DNA of 64,000 bases from Collinsella sp. AK_207A (GCF_902501965.1 NZ_CABWID010000019.1:62001-126000); one strand, 5' to 3'. Numbered from the stretch's first letter, positions 45,232-53,783 are shown. Numbers and translations: made by a program. The notes: generated by a model not told the origin, from the letters alone.

Positions 45232-47127
45232 TTACTTGCTCTCGTTGACCAGGTAGGTCTCCATGGCGTAGTGCGTGATGTCGGAGCGGTTGATGACGCC
45301 CACCAGCTTGCCACCATCCAGCACGGGTACCTTCTTAAGGTGGTTCTCGCCCAGCACGCGGCATACCTCGGGCAGGTCGGCATGCACGTCCACGCTCACC
45401 ACGCTTGGCTCGGCGATATCCGCCACGTGCATGGCGGCGAGCTCCTCGCAGCGCGCCCTGAAGTCCGGAATCGTGGGGTCGATGAGCGTTATGAGCGAGG
45501 TGGGGTTCATCGCGATGCCCACTCCCGTCCCCTTGGAGAGGAACCGCAGGATATCGCCATCGGAGACAAAGCCCACCGGTATGCCCTCCGCGTTCACCAC
45601 CGGGACCGCAGACACGCCGTGGTCCACGAACAGCTGCATCGCGTCTGTGACGGTCGCCGTGTCCGGCAGCGTGTACACCTCGCGCTTCATGATGGATTCG
45701 AGCACGGTGCGGCGGGCATTGTCGGGGTCGGCGCCAGCCGCGTCGCCCGGCTTGTCTTTCACAAAGAGCAGCACGAGCACAAAGACCGCCGCGCACATCG
45801 CCGCAGCCACGCCGAAGGCGGCGTTGATACCCGTAATGCCGGCATCGGCGGCGCTCATGGATCCCACGCTGGTCGAGGACACGGCCGAGGACACCGATAC
45901 GAGCACGGCGGTGCCGAGCGAGCCGGCGACCATGCGCAGGGTGTTGTTGACCGAGGTGCCATGGCTAATGAGCTTGTTATCCAGCGCATTCATGCCCCAG
46001 GTGGTGGTCGGCATGTTCACGAGGGCGATGGAGCCCATGCGAATGGTGTAGAGCACCACGATCAGGGCGATCGGCGTGTTGTCGTGCAGCATGAAGAAGC
46101 CAAGCGACGAGAATGTCAGCGCCGCGGTGCCCGTTAGCACGAGCCTGCGCGGGCCGTTCTTATCGAAGACGCGGCCGGCCCACGGACCGAGCGCACCCAT
46201 CAGCAGGGCGCCGGGCAGGATGACCAGACCCGAGACCGTGGCGGAGAAACCGCGATAGGTTTGCAGGTAGATGGGCATGAGCATGCCGCCAGCAAAGAGC
46301 GTGGCCTGCACGAGCATGGCGATGACGGCGCTCGTGAGGAACTTGCGGCTCGTGAAGACGCGGAGCTCGAGCATCGGCTTCTCCAGCCTGAGCTGGCGGT
46401 GCACGAACAGCGCCACGACCAAGACGCCAGCAACGGTAATTACCAGGTCGAGGGGGTTCACACCTTCGGAGCCGATGGTCGAGCAACCGTAGAGCAGCCC
46501 AATCAGTCCGAGCGAGGACATGATGACGGACGGCTTGTCGAGCTTCGCCGCCCTGTTCTGCTCGCCTACATTGGTGAGGAAGAAGAAGGCGAGGATGATG
46601 GCGAGCGTTGAGAGGACCGTCACGATGTAGAGCATCGCATGCCAGCCCGCATGGTCGATCACCAAGCCGGCAAGCGAGGGGCCCACGGCCGGCGCGAAGG
46701 CGATGACCAAGGAGAAGATGCCCATCGCGCTACCACGCTTGTCCGAGGGGAAGGTGAGCATGAGCACAGTCATCACGAGCGGCATGACGATACCGGCACC
46801 GGACGCCTGGATCATGCGGCCCGCAAGCAGGATGCCGAAGCTGGGGCCCCATCCGGCAATCAGGCTGCCCGCCGCGAAGACACCGAGCGCACCCATGTAG
46901 AGCGCACGGGTGGAGAAGCGCTCGATCAAGAAGGCGGTGACGGGGATCATGATGGCGTTGACCATGGTGAATCCGGTGGTGAGCCACTGCACCGTGGTGG
47001 TGCCGACCTGCATCTCCTTCATGATGGACGCCATCGCCGGCGTCATGAGCGTCTGGTCGAGCACGGCGATGAACGTGCCGAAGATCAACACACATACCAT
47101 TTCGACCTGTTTTCTTGTGAGCCCCAT
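45232..47127 (-). CDS. MFS (DHA2-type) transporter fused to a CBS-domain pair
   Basis: 631 residues. Residues 1 to about 470 form a drug:H+ antiporter of the 14-helix EmrB/QacA group: VLDQTLMTPAMASI in helix 1, QWLTTGFTMVNAIMIP, and the antiporter motif C region GIFSLVIAFAPAVGPSLAGLV. Residues about 490-631 are two CBS motifs (DAMQLFVDHGVSAVPVV; VCRVLGENHLKKVPVL), which usually bind adenosine nucleotides. The fusion suggests export gated by nucleotide state (inference). ATG at 47127 behind GGGGG. Divergent from a TetR gene that likely represses it. Confidence 0.88.
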   Translation of the reverse strand: MGLTRKQVEMVCVLIFGTFIAVLDQTLMTPAMASIMKEMQVGTTTVQWLTTGFTMVNAIMIPVTAFLIERFSTRALYMGALGVFAAGSLIAGWGPSFGILLAGRMIQASGAGIVMPLVMTVLMLTFPSDKRGSAMGIFSLVIAFAPAVGPSLAGLVIDHAGWHAMLYIVTVLSTLAIILAFFFLTNVGEQNRAAKLDKPSVIMSSLGLIGLLYGCSTIGSEGVNPLDLVITVAGVLVVALFVHRQLRLEKPMLELRVFTSRKFLTSAVIAMLVQATLFAGGMLMPIYLQTYRGFSATVSGLVILPGALLMGALGPWAGRVFDKNGPRRLVLTGTAALTFSSLGFFMLHDNTPIALIVVLYTIRMGSIALVNMPTTTWGMNALDNKLISHGTSVNNTLRMVAGSLGTAVLVSVSSAVSSTSVGSMSAADAGITGINAAFGVAAAMCAAVFVLVLLFVKDKPGDAAGADPDNARRTVLESIMKREVYTLPDTATVTDAMQLFVDHGVSAVPVVNAEGIPVGFVSDGDILRFLSKGTGVGIAMNPTSLITLIDPTIPDFRARCEELAAMHVADIAEPSVVSVDVHADLPEVCRVLGENHLKKVPVLDGGKLVGVINRSDITHYAMETYLVNESK

Positions 47128-47186
47128 GGGCAACCCCCGATTCGCTTGTACGAATTGATGCGGTTCCTTTTCCCCGTCTGTGTGAA

Positions 47187-47219
47187 ATAATATACTTAGT
47201 ATAAACTTCTATCAAGTTT
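47187..47219 (-). promoter_or_regulatory. Promoter of the MFS-CBS gene with overlapping operators
   Basis: On the minus strand TTGATA (47215-47210), 17-base spacer, TATTAT (47192-47187). Two palindromes overlap it: AAACTT-5-AAGTTT (47203-47219) over the -35 box, and TATACT-T-AGTATA (47191-47203) over the spacer and -10. They are good candidates for the divergent TetR regulator. Confidence 0.7.
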
Positions 47220-47260
47220 CTTGTACTGCGTTATGATGGGGCGTGAAAGGAGGGCATCGT

Positions 47261-47911
47261 ATGAACAACGAGGACGGAGAGCGCGAGCTGGGCCTGCGCG
47301 AACGGAAGAAGTTGAAGCTGCGGCGCGATATCGAGCGCACGGCGTTGCAGAGCGTGCTCGAGCGCGGCTACGACGAGACGACCATCGAGCTTATCTGCCG
47401 TGAGGTCGAAATCTCCAAGAAGACGTTCTTCAACTACTTCTCCTCCAAGGAAGCGGCGCTGCTAGGCGACCACCATGTTGACTGCTCCGCCGAGACGCTG
47501 GGCGCGGCGCTGGAAGCGGCGGGCGACCGGCCGTACCTGAAGACGGTGACGGGATTTGTGTCCGGGGTGCTCTACCCCGCGTCCGACAGCCCCGAAGTCA
47601 TGCACCTGCGCAGCCAGGTGATCGCTGCCATTCCCCAGTTGGCGTTTCGCAGCCGCAAGGACATGGTGTGCCTGAACAAGACGACATCGGACTGCTTGCG
47701 GACGTATCTCTCCGCGCATCCGGAACGTCGCGTACTGCCCGAGCAGCCGCTTGACGCAGAGTGCATCGCGGCGATGTCCACGGCGCTGAACATCGCTCGG
47801 TCGCGGTACCTGCTGGCGCTTTGCTGTCCCGGCGAATGGAGCGCTGACGACGCGGGAGAGCTGCTGTGGAGTTACTTGGACCGGGCTGGGCGCACCATCG
47901 GGGTCATATGA
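47261..47911 (+). CDS. TetR-family transcriptional regulator
   Basis: 216 residues. N-terminal helix-turn-helix with RDIERTALQSVLERGYDETTIELICREVEISKKTFFNYFSSKEAAL, the standard TetR signature. The ligand domain (about 70-216) is specific to this protein. The ATG at 47261 has AAAGGAGG 7 nt upstream. Divergent from the MFS-CBS exporter, so probably its repressor, released by an exported compound. Confidence 0.9.
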   Translation: MNNEDGERELGLRERKKLKLRRDIERTALQSVLERGYDETTIELICREVEISKKTFFNYFSSKEAALLGDHHVDCSAETLGAALEAAGDRPYLKTVTGFVSGVLYPASDSPEVMHLRSQVIAAIPQLAFRSRKDMVCLNKTTSDCLRTYLSAHPERRVLPEQPLDAECIAAMSTALNIARSRYLLALCCPGEWSADDAGELLWSYLDRAGRTIGVI

Positions 47912-48017
47912 ACGGTAACAGGAGCTGCGGATGAAACATGCAACGCCATATGCGTAAACCGGCCGAGTTTTGGCCCGGATACGCATGTGGCGTTGCGTTG
48001 CGGGAAGCGTTACCGTT
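47911..48017 (+). terminator. Nested hairpins after the TetR gene
   Basis: Outer stem AACGGTAAC / GTTACCGTT (47911-47919 with 48009-48017) starts on the last base of the TetR stop and ends in a T run. It encloses a second stem (47941-47956 with 47980-47995, one mismatch). Likely the tetR terminator, of unusual size. Confidence 0.65.
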
Positions 48018-48095
48018 TTTCGTTCATTTGAACCGAACTTGCCTGCTCGCATTCTCGAACAAACGAACCAGAGACGTTCGTTCACGGGCACGCAG

Positions 48096-48124
48096 TTGGA
48101 CCGGATGTCGCTGCGTGCTATAGT
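48096..48124 (+). promoter_or_regulatory. Promoter of ssrA
   Basis: TTGGAC (48096-48101), 17-base spacer, TATAGT (48119-48124). The start would be near 48131, leaving a leader of about 68 nt to be removed from the tmRNA precursor. A dyad AACGAAC / GTTCGTT (48062-48082) lies just upstream. Confidence 0.65.
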
Positions 48125-48198
48125 GGTTCGACCAAGCCGTGCGGTCCAGTCGCGCGACTCGTGTTCTTTGACAGGTCGGAGCGCGACCTCATTTCTGA

Positions 48199-48563
48199 GG
48201 GGGCGACTGGTTTCGACACGATAGCTCTGAGAGAGGAAGCAGGCCGTGGTCTCCTCGCCACGTTAAACAGGGGTACCGTCAAATTGAATTGACAACAACT
48301 CTTCTTATGAGCCTCTGGCTCTCGCTGCTTAATTAATTTGCGGCGCGTCGACCCGGGGATTTCCCCGACTCCGGTGAGACGTCATTTCAGGGGAATGCTC
48401 CCGCGCACGTAATCGGTATGGCGCGGGCTAAGACCGAACCGGTTGGGGTTTCGCGAGCGTGTCGCTTCGCGCAAGAAGCCCGAGATTAAATAAGCGACTG
48501 AGCCTGGAGATGCCGATCAGGGGGCTTTCGTGGACCGGAGTTCGATTCTCCGCGCCTCCACCA
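48199..48563 (+). ncRNA. ssrA: Transfer-messenger RNA (tmRNA)
   Basis: 365 nt. The 5' GGGGGCG pairs with CGCCTCC before A-CCA at 48560-48563; GGTTTCGACA and the terminal GTTCGATTC T-loop are the usual tmRNA marks. The tag frame runs from about 48292 to the TAA at 48331 and ends DNNSSYEPLALAA, with the ALAA degron. The exact resume codon is uncertain because a TGA lies two codons before the Asp. Rescues stalled ribosomes with SmpB. Confidence 0.96.
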
Positions 48564-48572
48564 TTAGTTCAG

Positions 48573-48610
48573 TGCGCCCTGTAGCCGCCTAGGCCGCAGG
48601 GCGCATTTTC
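48573..48610 (+). terminator. Terminator of ssrA
   Basis: 9-bp stem TGCGCCCTG / CAGGGCGCA (48573-48581 with 48597-48605), then TTTTCATTT. Confidence 0.85.
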
Positions 48611-48637
48611 ATTTCCGTACCGCGGAGAATCGAACTC

Positions 48638-48907
48638 CTATGCGATGTTTCGCCCATGCGGCAGGGCAACGAACTCGAGTAGGTCACGGATAGAGTCGTA
48701 GCGATACACGATGACAAACGGCGGGAACGGCAGTTTGCGGATGTCCGGGCCATAATCGTCTCGCAGGGATTTCTGTACGTTCGGAGAGCCTATGCCGGGA
48801 AGGGCTTCGATTGACGCGAGTACTCCGTCAAGGCGCATCCGGAGCTTTTCGGACACGATATCTGCAACAGACTCTGCAAACTGATTAGAATAACTTACCT
48901 CACGCAT
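48638..48907 (-). CDS. RelE/ParE-type toxin
   Basis: 89 residues. Pattern of the RelE/ParE fold: YSNQFAESVADIVSEKLRMRLDGVLASIEALPGIGS, then IRKLPFPPFVIVYRYD and a short C-terminal strand (DLLEFVALPHGRNI). Overlaps the end of the antitoxin gene by 8 bases, the common order. It could act as an mRNA interferase or gyrase poison; the sequence does not say which. Lies just after ssrA on the opposite strand. Confidence 0.8.
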   Translation of the reverse strand: MREVSYSNQFAESVADIVSEKLRMRLDGVLASIEALPGIGSPNVQKSLRDDYGPDIRKLPFPPFVIVYRYDSIRDLLEFVALPHGRNIA

Positions 48908-49220
48908 CAGAACCACCGGGCCGCCTCGCGCGAATCTCTGCGGCACGGGCAAACATCGCTTCACGCGATGTCGTATACCGTCCCACCTCGAGGTCTGCGA
49001 TGCCCCTTCCCACTTCATCATGCAGATACTGCTCGTATGCGGCATCCTCGCGCTCTCGCCTAATGAGGTCATCGAACACCTGCATGCCCATGAACACATA
49101 GGCACCCCGGCCATTCTCGGTAATATGGACGATGCCCTTGTCAGCCTGCTCCTTGACCGCCTTGGGATTCTTGGAAATCGCCGTGATAGGGTAGATGGAA
49201 GGGGATTTGTAGATAGACAT
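48900..49220 (-). CDS. Phd/YefM-family antitoxin
   Basis: 106 residues from ATG 49220, which has AAGGAG 6 nt upstream. The Phd/YefM-like DNA-binding part is SPSIYPITAISKNPKAVKEQ to GRGAYVFMGMQVFDDLI; the acidic C-terminal half would wrap the toxin. A second in-frame ATG at 49301 has an even stronger SD (AAAGGAGG, 6 nt) and would give 133 residues. A TATAAT box and two direct repeats fall between the two starts. Confidence 0.82.
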   Translation of the reverse strand: MSIYKSPSIYPITAISKNPKAVKEQADKGIVHITENGRGAYVFMGMQVFDDLIRREREDAAYEQYLHDEVGRGIADLEVGRYTTSREAMFARAAEIRARRPGGSDA

Positions 49221-49251
49221 TGCAGGCTCCTTATCACCTAATTGGATGATG

Positions 49252-49271
49252 ATAGCCTGATTATAGTCTGA
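49252..49271 (-). promoter_or_regulatory. Putative operator/promoter of the toxin-antitoxin pair
   Basis: Direct repeats ATAGCCTGA (49252-49260) and ATAGTCTGA (49263-49271) spaced 11 bases, about one helical turn, overlapping a minus-strand TATAAT (49265-49260). The -35 match is weak. Autoregulation by the antitoxin is inferred. Confidence 0.45.
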
Positions 49272-49301
49272 CTGAACTGCTTCCTTGAGTTGATCTATCA
49301 T

Positions 49302-49634
49302 TTCCGACCTCCTTTCACAAGCGGGACGATGCTCTCTTTAACCCTACGGCAGAAGCCTCTTTTGGTTTTCAACAGCTTCCAAATGTGTCTTTCCATAAGG
49401 GGGGTTGTAGATTCTACGGCCGTTCTTCCGATGACCACCCACCCCGCCCAAGGTGCCGTTCATCTCATAATTACAAACGTGTGTTCTATTTCGGTACCGA
49501 ACTCTGTGGAAAACCAAGGCGCGACGCCCGGAAAATGTCTTTGAACATCTTCACAACTGGACCCGCCGACGGACGGCAACGTCAAATGACGTATACGTTC
49601 TCACCTACGTCGCAGCCGGTTTGTCAACCCCTAC
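49302..49634. other. Intergenic stretch without a supported gene
   Basis: About 330 bases with lower GC than the surroundings. Apart from the SD of the longer antitoxin start (49308-49315) nothing specific was seen. Confidence 0.3.
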
Positions 49635-49671
49635 AAGGTGGTGCAGTGGGACAGTCCCCATGTACCACCTT
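49635..49671. repeat. REP-like palindrome
   Basis: Stem AAGGTGGT / ACCACCTT (49635-49642 with 49664-49671) with an inner GGG / CCC. On the minus strand it carries TACATGGGG and CCACTGCACCAC, also found at 26815-26845. Confidence 0.5.
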
Positions 49672-50041
49672 GCTGGAGGAATCAGCTACGCGCCCGATAT
49701 CCTCAAAAAAGCCTTTCTACACCCAGGAGTTCGGATTCGACTACGCCACTTTCCAGCGCCATCTGCGCCTTGCCTGGCGTCCGCACGACCTATGGGACGG
49801 GCTGCACCCTGTGCTCTGGGACGGCCCTTTCGCGCTGTCTTCTTCGAAGACCTCATCGAGAAGGGCCGCGGGACCGTCTTCGCGGTCCGCTACGACGATG
49901 TCCACGACATCATCGAATGGTGCCGCATCCCCCCGTCTCGCTGTCATTCGCCTCAAGGGCGGAGCCGGCGAGCTCCTCGTACGCACCGATCTGATGGAAC
50001 CTGCGACCTGGCAATGCATCAAGAAACTCTGCAGCGCGTAG
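49660..50041 (+). pseudogene. Frameshifted remnant of an unknown gene
   Basis: Protein-like sequence alternates between two frames: ISYAPDILKK, then (other frame) PFYTQEFGFDYATFQRHL to LWDGPF, then AVFFEDLIEKGRGTVFAVRYDD to IEWCRIPP, then AVIRLKGGAGELLVRTDL to the TAG at 50041. Two of the switches fall at short homopolymers (A6 near 49711, C6 near 49930). The C-terminal part faintly recalls YcxB-like proteins. Decay is likely; sequencing error is possible. Confidence 0.45.
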
Positions 50042-50053
50042 CGCGTGCGGCAC

Positions 50054-50090
50054 AAAAAAGTGGTCCATTGGGAGTGGCCCAATGGACCAC
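50054..50090 (-). terminator. Terminator of gatCAB
   Basis: Perfect 13-bp stem (50060-50072 with 50078-50090, GTGGTCCATTGGG) followed by TTTTTT on the minus strand, 8 bases after gatB. Confidence 0.93.
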
Positions 50091-50097
50091 GTTCCGG

Positions 50098-51780
50098 TTA
50101 GGAGAGCGCCGCACGCAGGAGCTCGTTGAAGAGTTTGGGGTTGCCCTTGCCGCGACTCGCCTTCATGCACTGGCCAACCAGATAGCCGATGACCTTCTGG
50201 TTGCCATCTCGGTACTGCTGTGCCTGGTCGGAGCAATTGGCGAGCACCTCGTCAACGATCGGCTGCAGCGCTCCGGTGTCGCTCACCTGGCGCATGCCGC
50301 GCGCGTCCACGATCTTGTTGGGATCATCCCCGCTCTCTGCCATGAGGCCGAACACCTCATGCGCCTGGTTGGAGCTGATGGCATCGCTCGCAAGCAGCTT
50401 GGCAAGGGCCGCCACCTGGGCAGGCGTCAGACCGGAGTCCGCCAAACTCGACCCCGCCGCCTTGAGATAGGCCACGAGCTCGTTGACGATCAGATTCGCC
50501 ACGGTCTGGGCTTCCTTACCGGAGAGCCCGGCCGCCGCAGCCTCGAAGAACGCCGCCGTCTCCGGGTCGCCCGCGATCTGCTCGGCATCAGCGCGCTTGA
50601 TGCCAAAGCTCGCCTCGAACCGCGCCCGCTTGGCATCGGGCAGCTCGGGCAGCTCGGAGCGGCACTCGTCCACGAATTCATCGGAGAGGTCGTACGGAGC
50701 CAGGTCGGGATCGGGGAACAGACGGTAGTCGTCCGCCGTCTCCTTCACGCGCATCACCACGGTGCGCTTGCGGGAAGGCTCCCAGTGGCGCGTCTCCTGG
50801 TAGATGATGCCGCCCTCCTCAAGCACCTCGGCCTGACGGCAGATCTCGTAGGCGAGGCCGTCGTGCAGGCTCTTGAAGGAGTTGAGGTTCTTGAGCTCGG
50901 TCTTGGTGCCGAGCTTGGTCTCGCCTCGGCGGCGCAGCGACACGTTACCGTCGCAGCGCATGGAACCGTGCTCCATCGAGCAGTCGGAGATGCCGAGCGT
51001 GAGGAAGATGCGGCGCAGCTTCTCCATGAAGAGGCGCGCCTCCTCGGGCGTGCGCAGATCCGGCTCGGTCACGAGCTCGATCAGCGGGGTACCGCAACGG
51101 TTGTAGTCGATGAGCGACTCCGCGGCCGCGGTGATGCGGCCCTCCTCGCCGCCCAGATGCGTCATCTTGGCGGCATCCTCCTCCATGTGGATGCGCAAGA
51201 TGCGGATGGGCACCGTGTAGGAGCCGTCGTCGTGACGCTCGGCCAGCTGGAGGTGCGAGGTATCGTAGCCCGCCATATGAGCGGGCGCACCCGCCGTGCC
51301 ACCCTCGGGCATCTGAGCGGACATGCTGGTGGAGAGGCCCACGGCGTTGGCACTCGCGGAAGCCAGGCTCTGCGCCTCGGCCTCGCCGAACGCGCACGCC
51401 GGACGCTCGGCGGCACCGCGCCCCGTGACCTCCAGATCCAGATGCCCGTGCATGCAGAAGGCGATGGGGCCCTGCGTGGTCTGGAAGTTCTTGGCCATAT
51501 CCGGATAGAAGTAGTGCTTCCGGTAGAACATGCTGTGCTTCATGATCTGGCAGTTCGTAGCCAGGCCCGCTTTCACGATGGAGCGGATAGCCTGGCGGTT
51601 GGGCACCGGCAGCGCGCCGGGCAGGCCCAGGCACACCGGGCACACGTTGGCGTTCGGCTCGTCCTCATGGCTGAGCTTGCAGCCACAAAACATCTTGGTG
51701 TCGAGCGTGGTGAGCTCGGTATGGATCTCGAGACCGATCACGGCCTCCCAGTCCTTCAGGACCTCGGCGAGCTCCTTCAT
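50098..51780 (-). CDS. gatB: Asp/Glu-tRNA amidotransferase subunit B
   Basis: Kinase/tRNA-binding subunit that converts Glu-tRNA(Gln) or Asp-tRNA(Asn) to the amides. 560 residues, longer than the usual 480-500. Family motif WEAVIGLEIHTEL at the start, CPVCLGLPGALPVPN, YNRCGTPLIELVTEPD, and the C-terminal YqeY-like tail domain. Its ATG overlaps the gatA stop by 4 bases (ATGA). Confidence 0.96.
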   Translation of the reverse strand: MKELAEVLKDWEAVIGLEIHTELTTLDTKMFCGCKLSHEDEPNANVCPVCLGLPGALPVPNRQAIRSIVKAGLATNCQIMKHSMFYRKHYFYPDMAKNFQTTQGPIAFCMHGHLDLEVTGRGAAERPACAFGEAEAQSLASASANAVGLSTSMSAQMPEGGTAGAPAHMAGYDTSHLQLAERHDDGSYTVPIRILRIHMEEDAAKMTHLGGEEGRITAAAESLIDYNRCGTPLIELVTEPDLRTPEEARLFMEKLRRIFLTLGISDCSMEHGSMRCDGNVSLRRRGETKLGTKTELKNLNSFKSLHDGLAYEICRQAEVLEEGGIIYQETRHWEPSRKRTVVMRVKETADDYRLFPDPDLAPYDLSDEFVDECRSELPELPDAKRARFEASFGIKRADAEQIAGDPETAAFFEAAAAGLSGKEAQTVANLIVNELVAYLKAAGSSLADSGLTPAQVAALAKLLASDAISSNQAHEVFGLMAESGDDPNKIVDARGMRQVSDTGALQPIVDEVLANCSDQAQQYRDGNQKVIGYLVGQCMKASRGKGNPKLFNELLRAALS

Positions 51781-53297
51781 GCGCGCTCACCCCCCTTCCC
51801 GGCAAAACCGGGCGCAACGGAAAGCGCAGGGGCCCCGTCGGCGCCGGCAAATCCACGCTCCACCGCGCGTGCGAACATGAGCAGGTCACGGTCCCTGAAA
51901 GCCGGACCCTGCAGCTGCACGGCAACCGGCAGCTGAGAATCCTCGCCCAGGCCAACCGGCACCGAGATGCCACCGTTGCCCGCGATGTTCAGCGAGATGG
52001 TGTACATATCGGAAAGGTACATCTGCGTCGGGTCCGAGATTTCGCCGAACTTAAACGCGGCGCGCGGGCTCGCCGGCATGAGGATGGTGTCCACCTTCTG
52101 GTAGGCGGCGGCGTAGTCGCGCGTGATGAGCGTGCGCGCCTTGGCGGCGGCGTAGTAGTACTTGTCGTACACGCCTGAGGACAGCAGGTACGCGCCGAGC
52201 ATCTGGCGGCGCTTGGCCTCCTGGCCAAAACCGTGCGCGCGCGAGAGCGAGCTCTGCTCGGCCAGCGTGGCACACATCGGCTCCTGGTAGCCGTAGCGCA
52301 CGCCGTCGAAGCGCGCGAGGTTGGAGAACGCCTCGGCCGGACCGATGACGTAGTAGGCGGCGATGGCAGCATCCAGATGCGGCAGCTCAACTTCCACCAG
52401 CTCGGCACCCTGATCCACCAACTTCTCGGCAGCAAGCTCCACAGCGCGCTTAACCTCGGGCATAAGCCCCTCGGCCTCCATGAACGCGGGGATGATGCCG
52501 ACTCTGCGACCGGCGATGTCGTCGTTCAGGTGCTCGAGAAAGTCCACCGGACAGTCCTGGCTCGTGCAGTCGTACGGGTCCTTGCCGGCGCCCACGAGCG
52601 CGTTCATGGCAAGTGACACGTCGGACACGCTGCGCCCGAAGGGCCCCACCTGGTCGAGCGAGCTGCCGAAGGCCACCACGCCGTAACGGGAAACGGCCCC
52701 ATAGGTGGGCTTCATACCCACCACGCCGCAGAGCGAAGCGGGCTGGCGAATGGAACCGCCGGTATCGGAGCCAAGCGCGAGCGTGGCCTCGCCGGCTGCC
52801 ACCGCCGCGGCGCTGCCGCCCGAGGAGCCGCCGGGCACGCGCTCGGTGTCCCACGGATTGTTCGTGCGGTGAAACGCGCTGGACTCGGTGGAGGAGCCGA
52901 AGGCGAACTCGTCCATGTTGGCCTTGCCAACGGGCAGGCAACCCGCCTCGAGCATGCGCGCCACACAGGTGGCCGTATAGGGCGACTCGTAGTTCTCGAG
53001 CATGCGGCTCGCGCAGGTGGTGCGCGTGCCAATCAGATTCATGTTGTCCTTGATCGCCAGCGGTACACCCGCGAGCGGGGGCAGGGGCTCGCCGGCAGCG
53101 CGGGCGGCATCGACGCGAGCGGCGGCCGCACGGGTTAGCTCGGGCGTCACCTGCAGGTAAGCCTGCACCTCCGGCTCGCGCGCCTCAACGGCAGCGAGGG
53201 CGGCGTCGGCCACCTCGGCAGCGGAGAACTCCCCCGCGGCAATGCCTGAGGCGATCTGCGCGGCGGAAAGGGTATCCAGGTTCAGGGTCTCGGCCAT
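51777..53297 (-). CDS. gatA: Asp/Glu-tRNA amidotransferase subunit A
   Basis: Glutaminase subunit that releases ammonia for GatB; 506 residues. Amidase signature: Lys in AIKDNMNL, the GGSSGGSAAAVAAGEA loop with catalytic serines, and GSDTGGSIRQPASLCG. Its ATG overlaps the gatC stop by one base (TAATG), so the three genes are translationally coupled. Confidence 0.97.
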   Translation of the reverse strand: MAETLNLDTLSAAQIASGIAAGEFSAAEVADAALAAVEAREPEVQAYLQVTPELTRAAAARVDAARAAGEPLPPLAGVPLAIKDNMNLIGTRTTCASRMLENYESPYTATCVARMLEAGCLPVGKANMDEFAFGSSTESSAFHRTNNPWDTERVPGGSSGGSAAAVAAGEATLALGSDTGGSIRQPASLCGVVGMKPTYGAVSRYGVVAFGSSLDQVGPFGRSVSDVSLAMNALVGAGKDPYDCTSQDCPVDFLEHLNDDIAGRRVGIIPAFMEAEGLMPEVKRAVELAAEKLVDQGAELVEVELPHLDAAIAAYYVIGPAEAFSNLARFDGVRYGYQEPMCATLAEQSSLSRAHGFGQEAKRRQMLGAYLLSSGVYDKYYYAAAKARTLITRDYAAAYQKVDTILMPASPRAAFKFGEISDPTQMYLSDMYTISLNIAGNGGISVPVGLGEDSQLPVAVQLQGPAFRDRDLLMFARAVERGFAGADGAPALSVAPGFAGKGGERA

Positions 53298-53608
53298 TAG
53301 TTATCGCCCCCGTCTCCCAAAATAGAGGGCACGCGGAACATGCGACCCCGGCTGGAGCCGGCGTTGTCGAGCGCGGCATTGAGCGGCAGCGCGCGCTCGG
53401 CGTCAACGGCGTCGTCGCGCATGACGTTCACCAGGTCTCCGATGGGATGGAACGTAGGAGCAACGTCCTCGTCCGCATACTTCAGGATGGGCGCGAGAAT
53501 GTCGACGGCATCGTTCATATAGGCCGTCATCTGCGCGAGCTCATCCCCCTCCAACGCGATGCGCGCGTAGTCAGCAATGCCGCGCACGTCGTTCTCGCTG
53601 AGTGCCAT
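53297..53608 (-). CDS. gatC: Asp/Glu-tRNA amidotransferase subunit C
   Basis: 103-residue assembly subunit of GatCAB. Family pattern: MALSENDVRGIADYARIAL, MNDAVDILAPILKYAD, DVAPTFHPIGDLVNVMRDD and RMFRVPSIL. The ATG at 53608 has GGAAGGAG upstream. First gene of gatCAB; presence of GatCAB suggests that at least one of GlnRS or AsnRS is missing from the genome. Confidence 0.95.
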   Translation of the reverse strand: MALSENDVRGIADYARIALEGDELAQMTAYMNDAVDILAPILKYADEDVAPTFHPIGDLVNVMRDDAVDAERALPLNAALDNAGSSRGRMFRVPSILGDGGDN

Positions 53609-53743
53609 AGGCGCTCCTTCCAAATCGCCAGAATGCTCCCCATTATAGGCGGCGCGCCCGTCGCACCGATGGAGCAACGAGCGCGATATGTCGAATTAAC
53701 GGGTGCAGACCGGACGCAGGGAGCGTCCAAAGCGGGCGCATCC

Positions 53744-53783
53744 AAAAAAACAGGCGCTCCCGTTGATGATCGAAAGCGCCTGT
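53744..53783 (-). terminator. Terminator of ppc
   Basis: Stem CAGGCGCT / AGCGCCTG (53751-53758 with 53775-53782) then TTTTTTT on the minus strand, 24 bases after ppc. Confidence 0.9.
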
